Shown here: positions 33,936-47,196 of the stretch, piece after piece
Numbering within the stretch: the first letter of the stretch is position 1
How the letters are laid out: every line of letters starts with the position of its first letter
Assembly (NCBI GenBank): GCA_014155875.1
Contig: JACEFZ010013526.1
Location: forward strand, 55,001-119,000
From: Cepaea nemoralis
Taxonomy: Eukaryota; Mollusca; Gastropoda; Stylommatophora; Helicidae
DNA: 64,000 nt
Direction: 5' to 3'
The notes under the pieces: model-generated
Told to the model about the DNA's origin: nothing
Databases searched by the model: none
What the model saw: the letters and a program-made list of their open reading frames with translations, nothing else
Position numbers and translations under genes: made by a program

Positions 33936-34735
33936 CCTCCTCCTCCTCCCCTCCCCTCCTCCCCCTTCTCCCTCCTCCTCCTCTTCCTCTTTCCTCCCCC
34001 TCCCCCTCCGCCTCCTCCTGCTCACTCCCCCCCTTCTCCAACCCCTCCCTCCTCCTCCGCCCTCCTCCTCCCCTCCTCCTCCTCCCCTGCTCCTCCCACT
34101 CCTCCTCTTCCCTCTACTCCTCTCCACTGCTATTCCCCCTCCTCCTCTCCCCTCCTCTGCCCTCATTCTCCCCTCCTCCACCTGTTTCCTCCCCCGCCTC
34201 CTCCCCCGCCTCCTCCCCTGCTCCTCCTTCCCTCCTCCTCCTATTCCTCCTTCTCTCCCCTCCTTCTCCTCCTCCCAGCCCTCCTCCCCTCCTCCTCCTC
34301 CTCCCCTACTCCTCCCTCTCCTCATCCCTTTCCTCCTATTCTTCCTCCTCCCTGCTCCTCCTCCTCCCTCTCCTCCCCCTCCTCCTTCTTCCCTCCTCCT
34401 CCTCTCCCTCCTCCCCCTTCTCCCCTCCTCCTCCTCCCCTCCTCCTCCCTCACCTCCTATTCCTCCTCCTCTTCCCTCTCCTCCCTCCTCCTCCTCCCCT
34501 CCTCCTCCCCTTCCTCCCCCTCCTCCTCTTCCTCATCCCCTTCCTCCTCTCCTCCTCTCCCCTCCTCCGTTTCCCTCTTCCTCCTCCTCCCCATCCTGCC
34601 CTTCCTCCGTCTCCTCCTTCTCCTCCTCCCCCTCCGCCTCCTCCTCACTCTCCTCCCTCTCCTCCTCTCCCTCCTCCCCTCCTCCTCCTCCTCCTTATTT
34701 CTCTTCTGCTGCTGCTGCTGCTGCCGCCGCCGCTC
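33936..34735. repeat. 800 bp polypyrimidine CCT/CTC tract
   Basis: Almost pure C and T on the + strand, dominated by CTCCTC and CCCCTCCTCC. It gives long but meaningless open frames on both strands (Ser/Pro-rich, Glu/Arg/Gly-rich). Mirror-symmetric homopurine/homopyrimidine runs of this kind can form triplex (H-DNA). It ends in (CTG)n/(CCG)n at 34706-34731. Confidence 0.95.
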
Positions 34736-34796
34736 CATTTACCCAAGTTAATTGTTGGGGGAAGATGTAAAGATCGTTCAAGTGCTCTTTCTAATA

Positions 34797-35323
<527 letters not shown>

Positions 35324-35325
35324 AG

Positions 35326-35327
<2 letters not shown>

Positions 35328-35423
<96 letters not shown>

Positions 35424-35532
35424 ATATTAGAGAATATACACAGTTGAAGGAATACACGAATAAGTATGCAAATATATACTGTTGAAAGTATATGCATATA
35501 TATATATATATCTATATATATATATATCTATA

Positions 35533-35609
<77 letters not shown>
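35328..35609. repeat. (GT)n and (TA)n microsatellites
   Basis: GT run 35328-35358, TA run 35362-35428, spacer, then TA run 35494-35609 with CTATA and CATA interruptions. Confidence 0.93.
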
Positions 35610-35612
<3 letters not shown>

Positions 35613-35624
35613 TTGCGTTGGTTT

Positions 35625-35765
35625 CTATACTCATGGTATGAGTGCCGGCCATTCAGAAAGCAATTGCACACTACTGAACCTAAACTTGCCTAGGAATCAC
35701 ACAGGACAACAATATGCTAGAGTTAATTACTACATCCTGTGAAGGATATGCAACTAACTAAAAGC
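35625..35765 (+). repeat. SINE-beta body copy
   Basis: CATGGTATGAGTGCCGGCCA, then TTCAGAAAGCAATTGCACAC through CCTGTGAAGGATATGCAACT, shared with 84-206. Confidence 0.6.
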
Positions 35766-35789
35766 TAAATACACAATTAAAATTGTATG

Positions 35790-36165
35790 TATATCATTAT
35801 CAAGGCGGTCATGTTTCGCCATCTCACGATCACCAGAGTCGTGGATCGACTCTGGTTTCTTGTCTCGACCATATCATGTGGTCAGGCGAACCAGATATTT
35901 ACTTCTCTGTATTTCTTGTTCTTTTCCCATTAATCTTACCAGTTGTCACCAGGTTTTTAAGTTTATTTCTTATCACAACGTGCGTTAAAAAAACGTTCAC
36001 TAAACACGTCTAATTTCTCTAATAAGTTTACGGTTTTAATTTATTTCTTGTAGGATTTACTCAATGGTTTTTCCTTCTGTCATAAGCATTCTTTGCATAT
36101 ATCTAAGAAATCACATTTCCGCTGCCATTAGATGTTTTTCAGCTTGTCTGCTCATTGTCTACGTA
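35790..36165 (-). mobile_element. LINE-E 3' fragment
   Basis: The minus strand encodes degenerate pieces of the LINE-E C-terminus (EKHLMAAEM, NRKLIREIRRV). The + strand shows the same CACGATCACCAGAGTCGTGG block as 14145-14165. Confidence 0.65.
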
Positions 36166-36244
36166 TTGAAACACGGGAAGAAAAATATTCAAATTTTTCT
36201 TACAAAGGCGAATTTTCTTAATTTATGGGAATCAATCAATTACC

Positions 36245-36541
36245 CAGTAAGAAATGCTGTTGTCAGACAGACAGTGGGATCAACACCTTGTGCCATATTT
36301 ATTGAAAGACGGAAGATCAAGTGGTTTGGCCATGACGTTAGAATGCAACACCATCAACTACCATCACTGGCCTTACATCAAAGATCATCGGCGACGAGAT
36401 CAAGATGACTTCCAAGAAGAAAATGGATTGACAACATCAATGACATTGTACAACCACACGGAACGACACTATCCAGTGCCGCCCATCGGGCGCTGGAGCG
36501 CAAATTATTCATCACCACGACGCTTGACGGCAGAAGTGGAA

Positions 36542-36602
<61 letters not shown>

Positions 36603-36615
36603 CTGATGATGATGC

Positions 36616-36671
<56 letters not shown>

Positions 36672-36672
36672 C

Positions 36673-36741
<69 letters not shown>

Positions 36742-36742
36742 G
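36245..36742 (+). mobile_element. LINE-G 3' end with 200 bp (GATGAT)n tail
   Basis: The + strand translates to IERRKIKWFGHDVRMQHH, then RKWIDNINDIVQPHGTTL and ALERKLFITTTLDGRS, an RTE-like C-terminus distinct from LINE-E. It ends in a GAT-repeat array of about 200 bp (36540-36740), longer than usual for a LINE tail. The Asp-, His- and Met-homopolymer frames over the array are artefacts. Confidence 0.65.
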
Positions 36743-36916
36743 TCAATTAAATTCAGTGAGTAGTGATGAATACATCGCTTTTCTTAATACATATCATAAT
36801 AACCGCTATTCACTACTATACACATATAATTATAACATCATGTTATGAAGCATTTCATTCACACACAAAATTGAAATAGGAAGACTCAAGGTAGATTCGT
36901 ACGCAATAGAATGAGA

Positions 36917-37037
<121 letters not shown>

Positions 37038-37074
37038 AAGCTGAGGGGAAAAGGAGATAAGAATATAATAATAA

Positions 37075-37692
37075 ATAACAGATACGAGTGTAAACTACGA
37101 CATACCTATCTCGGAACAGGTCCTAACATCTGATGGAAGATGCCTTGCAGAGAATAGTCTTATAATTGGCATGGCAAAGCTGGCCTTCTGCAAAATGGAA
37201 AACATACTTACCAACAGAAAGTTGTCAATTGCAGTGAAAAAAAGAATGTCAAAGTGCTATATAGAACCCATATTGCTGTATGCGTGTGAAACATGAACAA
37301 ATAGCAGACAAGTTGAGAAACATCTAATGGTGGTGGAAATGTGCTTGTTGAGAAAAATGCAAAGAATACCATGAACGTACAGAAATGAGACAAATTAAAA
37401 ACGGAGATTTATTGGAGAAATTAGAACAATGACAGTCAAGAATTTTGGACATGTTATGAGGAGAAATGGACCTGAAAATATAGTGACTGATGGGAAGAGA
37501 GCAAGAAGAAGACAAAATATAAAATAAAAGATAAATACCTTGATGGTTGGGTAGCATGGCATGGTCGGGTCAAGAACACAGACCTGATTCGAGACTCTGA
37601 TGATCGTGTGAGATAGCGAACCATGACCGCCCACGCCTGTCGGCATGTCATTTGGTGATGATGATGATGATGATGATGAGGAGGAGGAGAAG
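37075..37692 (+). mobile_element. LINE-E copy, 3' part
   Basis: The + strand frame reads LTSDGRCLAENSLIIGMAKL, KRMSKCYIEPILLYACET and NFGHVMRRNGPENIVTDG, with several stops. A (GATGAT)n/(GAG)n tail begins near 37655. Confidence 0.75.
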
Positions 37693-38221
37693 GAGGAGGA
37701 TGATGATGTTGAAGATGATGATGATGCTGTTCGTGAAAAGAAATAAATAACTCGATGACCAAATTATGGATATGCACGTATAATCCTTTGCCGCGTAATC
37801 AGTTAAGCTTTATATTCGGTTTACAACATGAAGATTTATGTGTATTTGTTTTGTTGTTAAAAACATCCTGACTTGTCCAATTAATGTGATGTGTTTACAA
37901 CTTCTCGAAGTAATCTATTTTGTTTCAAAGAAGTCAGAGATATATATGGCAAATATTATGTGTAACATATTCAGGCTTGTATTCACATGTGTTGTGTTTT
38001 AAATATTCTGACTCTGCTAAATAATGTGTTGTGTTCAAAAAGCAAGCGATAAGAACGTTGTATTTCGTGTTTAATGCATTAGCCATATTAAAAGTATAAA
38101 AACGAGCTGAAATGTATGTTATTTTTTTGTAAATTAAAATGCTGGTTATATGAAGTGGAATATTGTGTGTAAATCGTTAATATGTTTAAATTATCATCTT
38201 CTTTGTTATGTATAAATGAGG

Positions 38222-38455
38222 ATTTTTTTTTTTTTTTTTTTTTTTTTGCATATCCTTAACAGGACATCGCTGTCAACAGCAGCATCTTTCAGCTGTCTGT
38301 TGATTTCTTGGCAAGATTACGATCAGTAGTTTGCCATTGCTTTCTGAGCGGCCGGCTCAGTATCCCGCAAGTCACCAGCGGGGGTCGAACCGCTCCCAGT
38401 TCTCTCCCGCTTCGAGACTGCGTGATAAACGGGATTACAGAGAAAGTGTTGTAAC
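38222..38455 (-). repeat. SINE-beta, most complete copy
   Basis: On the minus strand the tRNA-like head begins near 38450 with B box GGTTCGACCCCC. It is followed by GAGCCGGCCGCTCAGAAAGC, AATGGCAAACTACTGATCG, CTTGCCAAGAAATCAACAG and GTCCTGTTAAGGATATGC, and ends in a 25 bp A tail (T run 38223-38247). It defines the family used for the other SINE-beta calls. Confidence 0.7.
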
Positions 38456-39539
38456 TCCTCGGCCAGAGAGACCGGTCATAAATGAGATACAAAAACGAAA
38501 AAGTGCACGTTATATGAAATGCAAGCTTATATGATATTATTATACATCTATGCTTTTCGGATTCCCACCGGGCACTAGAAACAGTTTTGTTATGTTTACA
38601 AGAAGAATAATATACAAGAATATTAGAAGAACAGAAGCTACACACGAGGTGCGTGCTATACACATGTCGAGTCTATAAAAAGGCAAACTTTCACTACAGG
38701 TAACTGACATTTACATGAGTTTTCATGTTGATTTCTTCAAGTAGTTGTATCAAATTAAGTTTGTTGTATGTGTACTGACGATTTTTTTTTTTAAAGTACT
38801 GACGAGAGTTTTATCTGCAGCGTCTATTTCATCACTTGTGACCTGTCAGAGTCTCACGTCTGTCTAATGTCGGTGGTTTGTTTAAGACTCGACAGGTGAA
38901 TGACATGTATACACAAGTTGATGGACATGGTGATAAATACATTTAATGATGCAAAACATAAATATATAATATCAAAATATTTAGCGCTCAGCACTGCACT
39001 CGTCCGCTCACATAACAATCTCTTCGCTCACACAACGAGCGCACACACAGCGCTATATCGCAGCGCTAGCACACACTCAAATCGACAATACAATTCACTC
39101 TCTCAAGCAAACAGCCAAACACATCCTTCCTCATCCAAAGCCCACTCTCATCTCCCCAAAGCTTCAGCACTGGGTTCCCTATCACGTGGTGTTTACTCGA
39201 GTGTCGTCGGAGGCCACTCGTGGTCAGTACTGCGTCGCAGTATTCGGTCGTGTCCTGTCCGTGAACTAAGGGTCAGTCTGTCTGTTGACGACTGCTGTCT
39301 CACGTAGTCCAGTCAAAGAGTATACAGTCCTGTCTGTTCAAGGGCATATTGTCTTGTCTTCTATCGCCATGTCCAGTCTTCTATTACCATGTTCTTTCTC
39401 TAGGCTCTGTCCTCCGTATCAGGTCGCTATGACTCTGACACGCTCCCCTTACTCTCCCCTGTGTCACTTATCTTATACACATAAGTGACACGTTGTCGTC
39501 TGTCTATCTAATTAGTTTGAACTAATTCGTCAGAGGCCT
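38456..39539. other. No recognisable gene
   Basis: AT-rich in the first half, then a Cys/Ser-coding-like but unsupported stretch with repeated TCGTCGT/CTGTC words around 39180-39500. No conserved protein seen on either strand. Confidence 0.5.
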
Positions 39540-42500
39540 ACAGAGAGTCATTAATCCATTGGCACATTGCCGTCTTGACAGACGATAGGTTGTGCTTTAA
39601 AAAGGCATAATAACTTTTACCAATGGCGGTAGCGAATGTGACTGATAAGGCCAATTATCTCTGTAAATGTTCGTTCACAGTGGGTGCATGTGAACACGTG
39701 ATCATTTCCACCACCATGCACCATCTTACGTCTCACACAAACGGTGTGTGACTTATCTGCAATAATTTTCTCCTTTGTCTTTATTCCATTTCTGATCTTT
39801 GCCCTCCATGCAGCATGTTCAACGGCGACTTGCTCCCACTGTGCATTAGCAATGCCTGTATTAATCATGTCCCGCTTACACACATCTTTGTATCGTAGTA
39901 GAGGCCGACCCTGGGATCTCTTACCCATCTGTAATTCACCAAAACAGATGTCCTTTGGTATTCTACCATCATCCATCCTCCTAAGATGTCCTATCCATCT
40001 AAGTCTACGAAGACTGAGAATGGAATAAACCGTCACACAACCTGATCTATCCAATACTTCAGTATTTGTGATTTTGTCTTGCCACTTAATACCAAGAATT
40101 CTTCGCAGGCACGGCATATGAAAGCTGTTTAAACGTTTCTCTTGGTGTGAGTAAGTTGTCCAGGTTTCACTGCCATAAAGAACGAACGAACGAACAAACT
40201 TTATTTTCAAAGGGTTAAGAATTGGGCATGCAGGCCCGTCTAACATTCTGCCCTTCTATCACTCTCTTTCATACATTATTTCATTCACACATCATTCAAG
40301 GCTAACAGAGAACAGCAACAATATAAAAGATATGCATTATAAAGGCATGGGCAAAAATCCGAACATCAAAACTACACGACACAGTAAAATTAGATAATGG
40401 TCTGACACTTGTTATTAGCCATGTGGAATATACTGGCCTACCAAAAGGGGACTGGATGTTATACTAGGGTTTTGTTATTATTATTATTATCTCTATTATT
40501 AAGGGGGAAGATAATCCGTACTGAGATAGTGTTTGAGTAATTTGCGATTATATGAATAGGGATTGGTGATGTCTTTGATTTCTTGTGGAAGATTGTTCCA
40601 CAGCTGAGCTGCAGAGTACGTTAAGCTTGTTTTGTATAAGTCAATCCTAGGCTTCGGAATGTGTAATATATTTAAACGTTTACTGTGTCTAGCATTATAT
40701 TTAAACAATGGCCAAAGGTAATTTGGGGCATTCCGATGCAGGATTTTGTGAATTAGTTTAGCTTTATTGAAAAGCAGGCGTTTGCGGAGTGGTAGTAACT
40801 GAAGGTGTTTATACAGGCTAGGATTGTCAGATAAATGTTTGTTATAAATTAGACTCATGGCCCGTTTCTGGAGTGAGTAAAGTCGTTTGGTGTTTGAATT
40901 AGAACAACCGTCCCAGATTGTAGAGCAGTAGTCAAAGTGTGTCTGTATATGAGAAGTATACAATAGTTTCCTTGTGTCCTCATCAAGGAAGTTTTTAATT
41001 TTGGCGAGTTGGTAGACTTTTTTCGCTGTTTGTTTAATAAGCCCTTGAACGTGGGAATTAAAGGTTAGGATTCTATCAATGATTATGCCTAATGTTTTGT
41101 GCTCAATTACACTTTCTACTGGCATGTTATAGATGTGAAGTTGAAGTGATGTGTGTGAGCTTAGAGTTTGAAGTCTTTGTCTGGTTGTTAGTAACATTGA
41201 TTTTGTTTTAGTGATGTTAATTTGCATACGGGTTGAATAGCTCCACCTAACTACATTATTTAATTCTTGTTGTAAAGACGACTCCAATAAAATACAGTTT
41301 TCAGCCTTTATACACTGTACAGTCGTCTGCAAATAGATCGCAGGACGACGAAAGATGCAAAGGTAGATCGCTAATATATATGGCAAACAATAGAGGGCCA
41401 AGAATAGAGCCTTGCGGTACTCCAATATTGAAGGTAGTGGTATGAGACAGACATTTATTATGTGATACTGCTTGCTTTCTGTTTGATAGAAAAGATGATA
41501 TTAGAGTGATTACATTAGGGCCAATTTTCATTGTCTCAAGTTTTTTAATTAAAATAACATGGTCTATCATATCAAATGCTTTCTTGAAATCAAAAAACAC
41601 AGTTCCACATAGGCTGTTGTTGTTTATATTCTGGTGCCAATTTTCTATCATGTTTGTTAGGGCCGTATGGCAAGAATATTTTGGTCGAAATCCTGATTGG
41701 TTGTCAACAATAAGCTTGTAGCGAACTAAATACTGTAATGTTACTTTATGGATGTGTTTTTCTAGTGGCTTAGATAGTGATGATAGTAAGGAAATGGGTC
41801 TGTAATTGTTCGGGAGATCATTGTCCAATGAACCAGATTTAAGAAGAGAGTCACTTTAGCGATTTTGAGAGCTGATGGAAAGTGGCCTTTGGTGAGACAC
41901 TGATTATATACATAGGTTAGTGATATACAGATCACTGGCGCAGCACAACGGAGAATCCGGTTGCTGATTCCATCTAACCCAGATGAGGTTGTGTTTTTTA
42001 GGTTACTGAGGTAAGTGAATACCTCAGTGATTGTCGGAAAGAATATCGCCGGAGCATCTATTCTCGCAAAACGATGACAGTAAGATAAGTTGCAAGGAGA
42101 ATTAGGTAGTGAAGCCTTCAACTGGTCTATGTCAGTTTGAAAAAAATTACTGAATTGGTCGCATGTAATATGATTTGATGGTAAAGAATTTCGGAAGTTA
42201 TACTTGTTTGTCAAGGTGTTAATTGCCTTCCATATATCCTTACTATTTGTTTTATCCATTACTAAGTTCTTAAAGTAATTTTTCTTTTCCCGTCGTATGG
42301 TATATTGAACTTTGTTTCTAAGAGTACGGTATGCGCTGAGATCCCGCTTTTTATGTGCTTTATCTCTGTCTCTCATAATTTCAAGTATTTCCTGGGTGAT
42401 CCAAGGTGGCTTGACGTGGTGTTTTACTCGAACTTCCTTGATTGGCACATGTCTATCAAAAGCATCAATAAATGTTTCTAAGAAGAGTACTAAGGACACA

Positions 42501-42660
42501 TGCTTGATAGACAAGGACTTTTGTTGTGGCAGTAAGCTTCCTGTTCTCCCAGACTCTTTTTCGTAACCTGTTCATTGTTGTTGCTGCCTTACCAATCCGG
42601 ATGTTGATTTCCTGATCTAGGGATAATTTGCTATTTAGGGAATCACTAAATGGTCATGGT
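39540..42660 (-). mobile_element. LINE-Z with C-terminal C2H2 finger, split by LINE-R
   Basis: The 5' portion (about 42660-42485) reads LDQEINIRIGKAATTMNRLR, then LTATTKVLVYQACVLSTLL. After the LINE-R insertion it resumes at 40177 with LYGSETWTTYSHQEKRLNS, then RRILGIKWQDKITNTEVL, LRRLRWIGHLRRMDDGRIP and a C-terminal C2H2 finger CTHCERTFTEIIGLISHIRYRH. A 5 bp duplication, aagaa (40178-40182 and 42480-42484), flanks LINE-R. The RT catalytic part lies upstream and is lost. The finger may help bind RNA or DNA; that is inference. Confidence 0.8.
40183..42479 (-). mobile_element. LINE-R, CR1/Rex1-like non-LTR element, 5'-truncated
   Basis: Flanked by aagaa duplications. Minus-strand frames: 42479-41762 (pre-RT, NTTSSGLDGISNRILR), 41828-41301 (RT: NYRPISLLSSLSKPLEKHI, FDFKKAFDMIDH, GVPQGSILGPLLFAIYISDL, catalytic FADDCTVY) and 41425-40499 (RT thumb and C-terminus, ending in STDYLPP). 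Frameshifts separate them. The 3' UTR ends CCCTTTGAAAATAAAG and a (GTTC)n tail at 40183-40195. The same tail marks the fragments at 16379 and 51930. Confidence 0.85.
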
Positions 42661-42897
42661 AACTGTAGGTCGGGTGGTAATTGTAACTTAACAGGGTCTA
42701 ATCTACTTTAGTAACCTGTACGATCTCAATTTTGTTTAACAGTACCTTCTCTCTCAGTTGACATAAGGAATCTCATTCTCTTGCTCATTTTACTACTGTG
42801 AACCATACAGGATCAAGGTAACGTTGACTTATGTTATCAAGGGTCAACCCTCTAAGGCAACCCTCTCGAGCACATCCATGCCACAGCAAATGGTTTA

Positions 42898-43446
42898 TGT
42901 CAGGATCTTGCAACATAATCACACAGGCTCGTAACAACTAGCAGATGTGATACAAACACTGTCACAGAAGGACTATACGTGACACGTGGCGAACACAATC
43001 ATGCACACTTTATTCGCATTTCTCATTCGCCACCAATGTTACAGGCATCGCGCAATCACAATATGGATGCCATTATACAATAAATACAATCAATATATAC
43101 ATTCAATGCATTAATACTTCACTCACAATCTACGACTCAGGCGCACAGTCTACTATACCCAAACAGGCGTTCTCTCTCTTAGTGTCCACTCACACAAGTA
43201 ATACGATCACGCATTCCATCCACGTCTGTCCAGTACTACCGTCCGACGCCGTCTGCCTTCCAACAGCCGTGAGTTCTCCTTGGTCAGGTTGTCACCCTCC
43301 GTGGACTCCGTGTGCCACGCGTGTCACAACTGACCCCCCGTCGCTGTGTGGTTAGTGTCGCTCACAGGCGTACCTGCAGGCAGGCGTACACAGCCGTAAT
43401 TGCCAGGCGTAAATGATGAAGACGCGGCATATCTGCTGGGGAGATT
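42898..43446 (-). repeat. 3' LTR of element C (inner end truncated)
   Basis: Direct repeat of 50868-51416. On the minus strand the integrase tail (FKVLRQISTVDYEIPVNN) runs directly into it, marking the internal deletion. Confidence 0.88.
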
Positions 43447-43512
43447 GTTGTTTACTGGAATTTCGTAGTCAACTGTCGAGATTTGTCTCAGTACTTTAAA
43501 CGGTCTTGCCAT
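43440..43512 (-). pseudogene. Element C integrase C-terminal tail
   Basis: The minus strand reads ARPFKVLRQISTVDYEIPVN, aligning with GPFKVTRQISPVDYEIQIKD of element E. It is cut off from the rest of integrase by the 43513-47191 insertion and fused to the LTR by deletion. Confidence 0.8.
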
Positions 43513-46500
43513 TGTAACAAGACCGCGGGGGCTTGGACTGGTTTGTTACTATAGATAATATCCCCAGCCTTTGCTCCAACCACCTCACTAGCACTTTACA
43601 TCTACAAGGCCCCACACAGGCCGGGACAGCTGAACCTCCCCTCTCCTACCTAGGGTTTCCTACCCCAAGGGGGCTCGGACAAAACACAAGTCATTCCACT
43701 GCACAAAGTCATAGCTAACAGAACACAATTTAATTCATAACTACGTCAACTGCAACACAGAGAAGGATGGCTGAAAGCCAGACTATAAGACAATATGTGC
43801 AAGAGCAGATCTAGAGATGATTCTTCTTCATCATAGAGACTGTGACTATAGTTCGTGCGGTCGTCCTGTCGTGGTTACGACTCACCCAGGAACCTCCAGT
43901 GGACAGGAACTCCAAGGTCTGATGCCTCTCCAAAGTTCCCTCTTCCTACAGTGATCCAAATCTCGGGCTGATCATGCGTAGTACCACTGCTTGACCGACA
44001 CTGCACCGGTGATCAAGGATCCTCCCTTGATGTCGTACTATATCACCGTCACACCCTACTGATGAAGTCTGGGCCGACCCTAGAACACTAGCTGTCTCCC
44101 AACTGCAGACAAGTACGTGTAGCACCGTACCCTAATGTTCAAGACCCTGGGTGCTCTTCTGTCTCGTAAGTGACATACACACTGATAAGTCACCTATAAC
44201 ATGAGCGTCCGCTCCACATAAACACAATGTCACTTGCAAAGTCTAACAGGTAAATACAACCCTTCACCTATTCCCATGTCTCTTGGAATAATAGATCTTC
44301 ACAAATTCACAAGTAACTACCCTGGTCGATGGGTATCAATCACATCCTAACCTACACTGTCAATGTTCAACACCTCGGAATGGGGTAGATCCCTACCCTA
44401 TCCAGCATGTCACTCCAGTGTTCACACCAATAAGTAAATCAACGTCTTCGTCACTGGACCAAGTTTCGGCTTCTCTAAGGTAAACCATTGTAGGTACACA
44501 CCACTTAAGCATGATAATATACAAGGTGTCCCATTACGACCCAGCCGGGCCGGAAGCATAACAAACAGGCCATGGTGACTGATAACAGAGATCACTCCTA
44601 TCAACTTTGAAATTCTCTACCTTGCAATCATCAAGGTTCTCAATGAGTTCGAATTCCACCAGTGCTCCACTGGCTAGAATCAAGAGACGTTTCAGTCTTG
44701 GATCCTACCTGGATCTTTTGACCCTCGTCGGACTCTCTGCGGCGGTCATAGCCTAGACCTACTGACTTATTCTGTACTCAGACTTTTCAATCGTTGATCT
44801 CGGCAGATTCCGATGACCGCTCCCAGTAATGCCTCAACCATAATCTTGATCGGCACTGGAATGAGCCGGTCCCTTAGAGCTCATGGTTAACCTCCGGAAT
44901 CTCCTTAGGTATAGCAATAACAAATCCTGAAACACGGAGGGGTTGGTGTGAGTACTCAACTACAACAAGGACTAACTGCATCTCCACCATTACACCTGCC
45001 TCTCAGTCATACATAATACAATAAAGATATATGTATGAGATCATCACATCATAGATCCACTCTTACCTATAATGCATAGGCATGATGATGTAAGAGAAAG
45101 CAATAGTACACCTGTACATAGTCAAGTAACTCGTCTGGGCTACAGATAGCCCCCTAGCACCAGAGTCGACTGTATGACTCTGTCAAAGCATCCTTCGCCT
45201 GATGCTAGTCCACTCCTGTTTCATCTCCCATCATCAATCAACAAATACACCTACTTCCCTTTCAGTATAGTGATTACTTTATCTAGGAGGTGCCCAGCCG
45301 GACATATCCTCCTTCCAAACATACTCACCAATTAACCAATCCCTTCACCCATGGATTGATCAACTACACACATTAATAACTATATGACCATAATTAATTA
45401 TACTCCTTATAATTCATTACTATAGTATTAACTAAGGATAACTCATGAATTGTTAAACTTAAATAACAAACTCATATCACAGCCATCGCTCCGTCCTGGG
45501 ATCCCTGTCCCAGAACCTGAGTTGCCTTTTATTAACTGACCTTCATTCAGGTCGGTCATCTCTGTGCCGGTCGAGCACAGCTTTGGTGGCCATCCACCCA
45601 TACCCTTTCCCACAGCTACTGTGGGTCCCGTGCATCTTGTCCCGTGACGACTTAGGTCACGTCATCCAATGTAGCAAGGCCTCCAGCCTCTCCTCTACCA
45701 AGACTCTAGCTCCTCATTTTTAGGGGTTCATCCCCTAACATACTACTCCTACTTCACGGCCGTAACTCAAGTGCTCCATGAACAGAGTCAGGTTTCTGGA
45801 AGAGTAGAATAATAGAGACAGACCCGGTTCGGTTCCTATCTTGGATCAACCTAGACACAACGGCCTCGAATTACAGAGCGTCGCATCACTCTCGGTCGGG
45901 TATGTTCAACTATCGGATACGCACGATCGATTTGGGTCGGACATGCAACATAACGTGTCGGGCGGACCGGCCTACTTCCCAGTCGGTTGACTAGACATAC
46001 GCAAGATTGAACACGCACGGTCACTCTAGCGGACGGACATGTAAACAAGTAGTGACAATAGGTCTCATAAATACTTCCTATCAACTGTTATCCAATAAAT
46101 GTAACACCATTCTTCCTACGTGGAATAACACTGGTACCATTACACCGCAAATACTTACCTGCCGATCTTTCCCATGAATCACACCTTGGTTCCAAGAATA
46201 ATCACCACCACTGATCTACCACCTAAGTTACAATCCTCATCTAACGAAGCAAATTATACAGCTATAATAATAAGCCCTAACTTATCATTATTAACAGCGT
46301 CTAGCATTTCTATGCAATGAATGACAAACATCCTGCCTTGCGTGTGTAATTACTAAATCAAACAAGTAACTGCTACACTTGGTAAGTACCGGAATCTTCC
46401 TAGCACAAAGCAGTGATAATAGCATACATATCACTAACCATGCAAATCCTTTGTAAACTAACAGTGAACAATCCTATCAATCTACAAACACAGGTTTTAC

Positions 46501-47191
46501 ACCAGTACTAGAAAGAACACACGTTCCGGCCTATTGTGTATACACACTCCTAGCTGTTGAGCAGGGCTGGCCCCGTCTGTCAACACATTACCACGCCGAT
46601 CGATAATCGCTGTTTAAAAATGCCGACTGCCCGCGGTAGATTTATTCGCTTCGCGAAGACTATTTCGGTCGGTAATTAATTCTCTCGGGAAGGTAGGCGC
46701 GGTCTAAGGACAATAGCTAAACAATAGACAAAGTATTCTACTGACCTGTGATTAAGAAATCATAATCTTGACTGCTGATGTCCCGCTCTGGCCGCGAACA
46801 CTGACATAAAATTTCACCAGCACATTTCTGCGATCCGTCCACGATGAGGTCCGACTGGCGACTGATCACGACCAACTAAGTGCGTCTTCACAATGCCTTC
46901 ACGGGCCGAATGAATTCCATGAGCCACGGAGAAGTCCTGAGTCACGGATAGTTCCACAACCCAGTGTTCCATGAGGCAATTGTGAGTCTAGCGTGATCTT
47001 GACCACGTACGCACTTACTGAGGACATTCTAGATTTCTCTAGAAACAACCCGAATAGTGACGTCACGCACTACTTTCGAGGGGGGGGGAACCCCCTATTT
47101 ATTGTTACATATTCCAGGGAGACTAACCCTTCGCCATCCCATCAAAGGGATATAACTCAGAGACCAGACTATCTGCAGTCGTTTCGTCACA
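43513..47191. mobile_element. 3679 bp noncoding TG..CA insertion, candidate giant solo LTR
   Basis: It begins TGTAACAAGACCGCGG and ends TTTCGTCACA, with the 5 bp duplication gccat on both sides (43508-43512 and 47192-47196). It splits the integrase gene of element C exactly between two parts that are contiguous in element E. TG..CA ends and a 5 bp duplication are retroviral-type integrase signatures. No ORF above about 100 codons and no internal terminal repeat were found by eye, so it is either a solo LTR of exceptional length or a large noncoding LTR derivative. It contains a short G run near 47080. Confidence 0.75.
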
Positions 47192-47196
47192 GCCAT

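Noticed and set aside
33891..34751. Long open frames on both strands (286 and 156 codons) over the CCT tract
   Set aside because: They are low-complexity translations of a simple repeat, with no domain and no independent support.
36254..36848. Poly-Asp, poly-His and poly-Met open frames
   Set aside because: Three readings of the (GATGAT)n array. Only the first part, up to 36540, is LINE coding remnant.
38900..39307. 135-codon Ser/His-rich open frame
   Set aside because: No conserved motif, start context or repeat relation; likely chance.
43513..47191. Host gene between the two halves of element C
   Set aside because: No supported ORF; exact TSD and TG..CA ends show it is an insertion.
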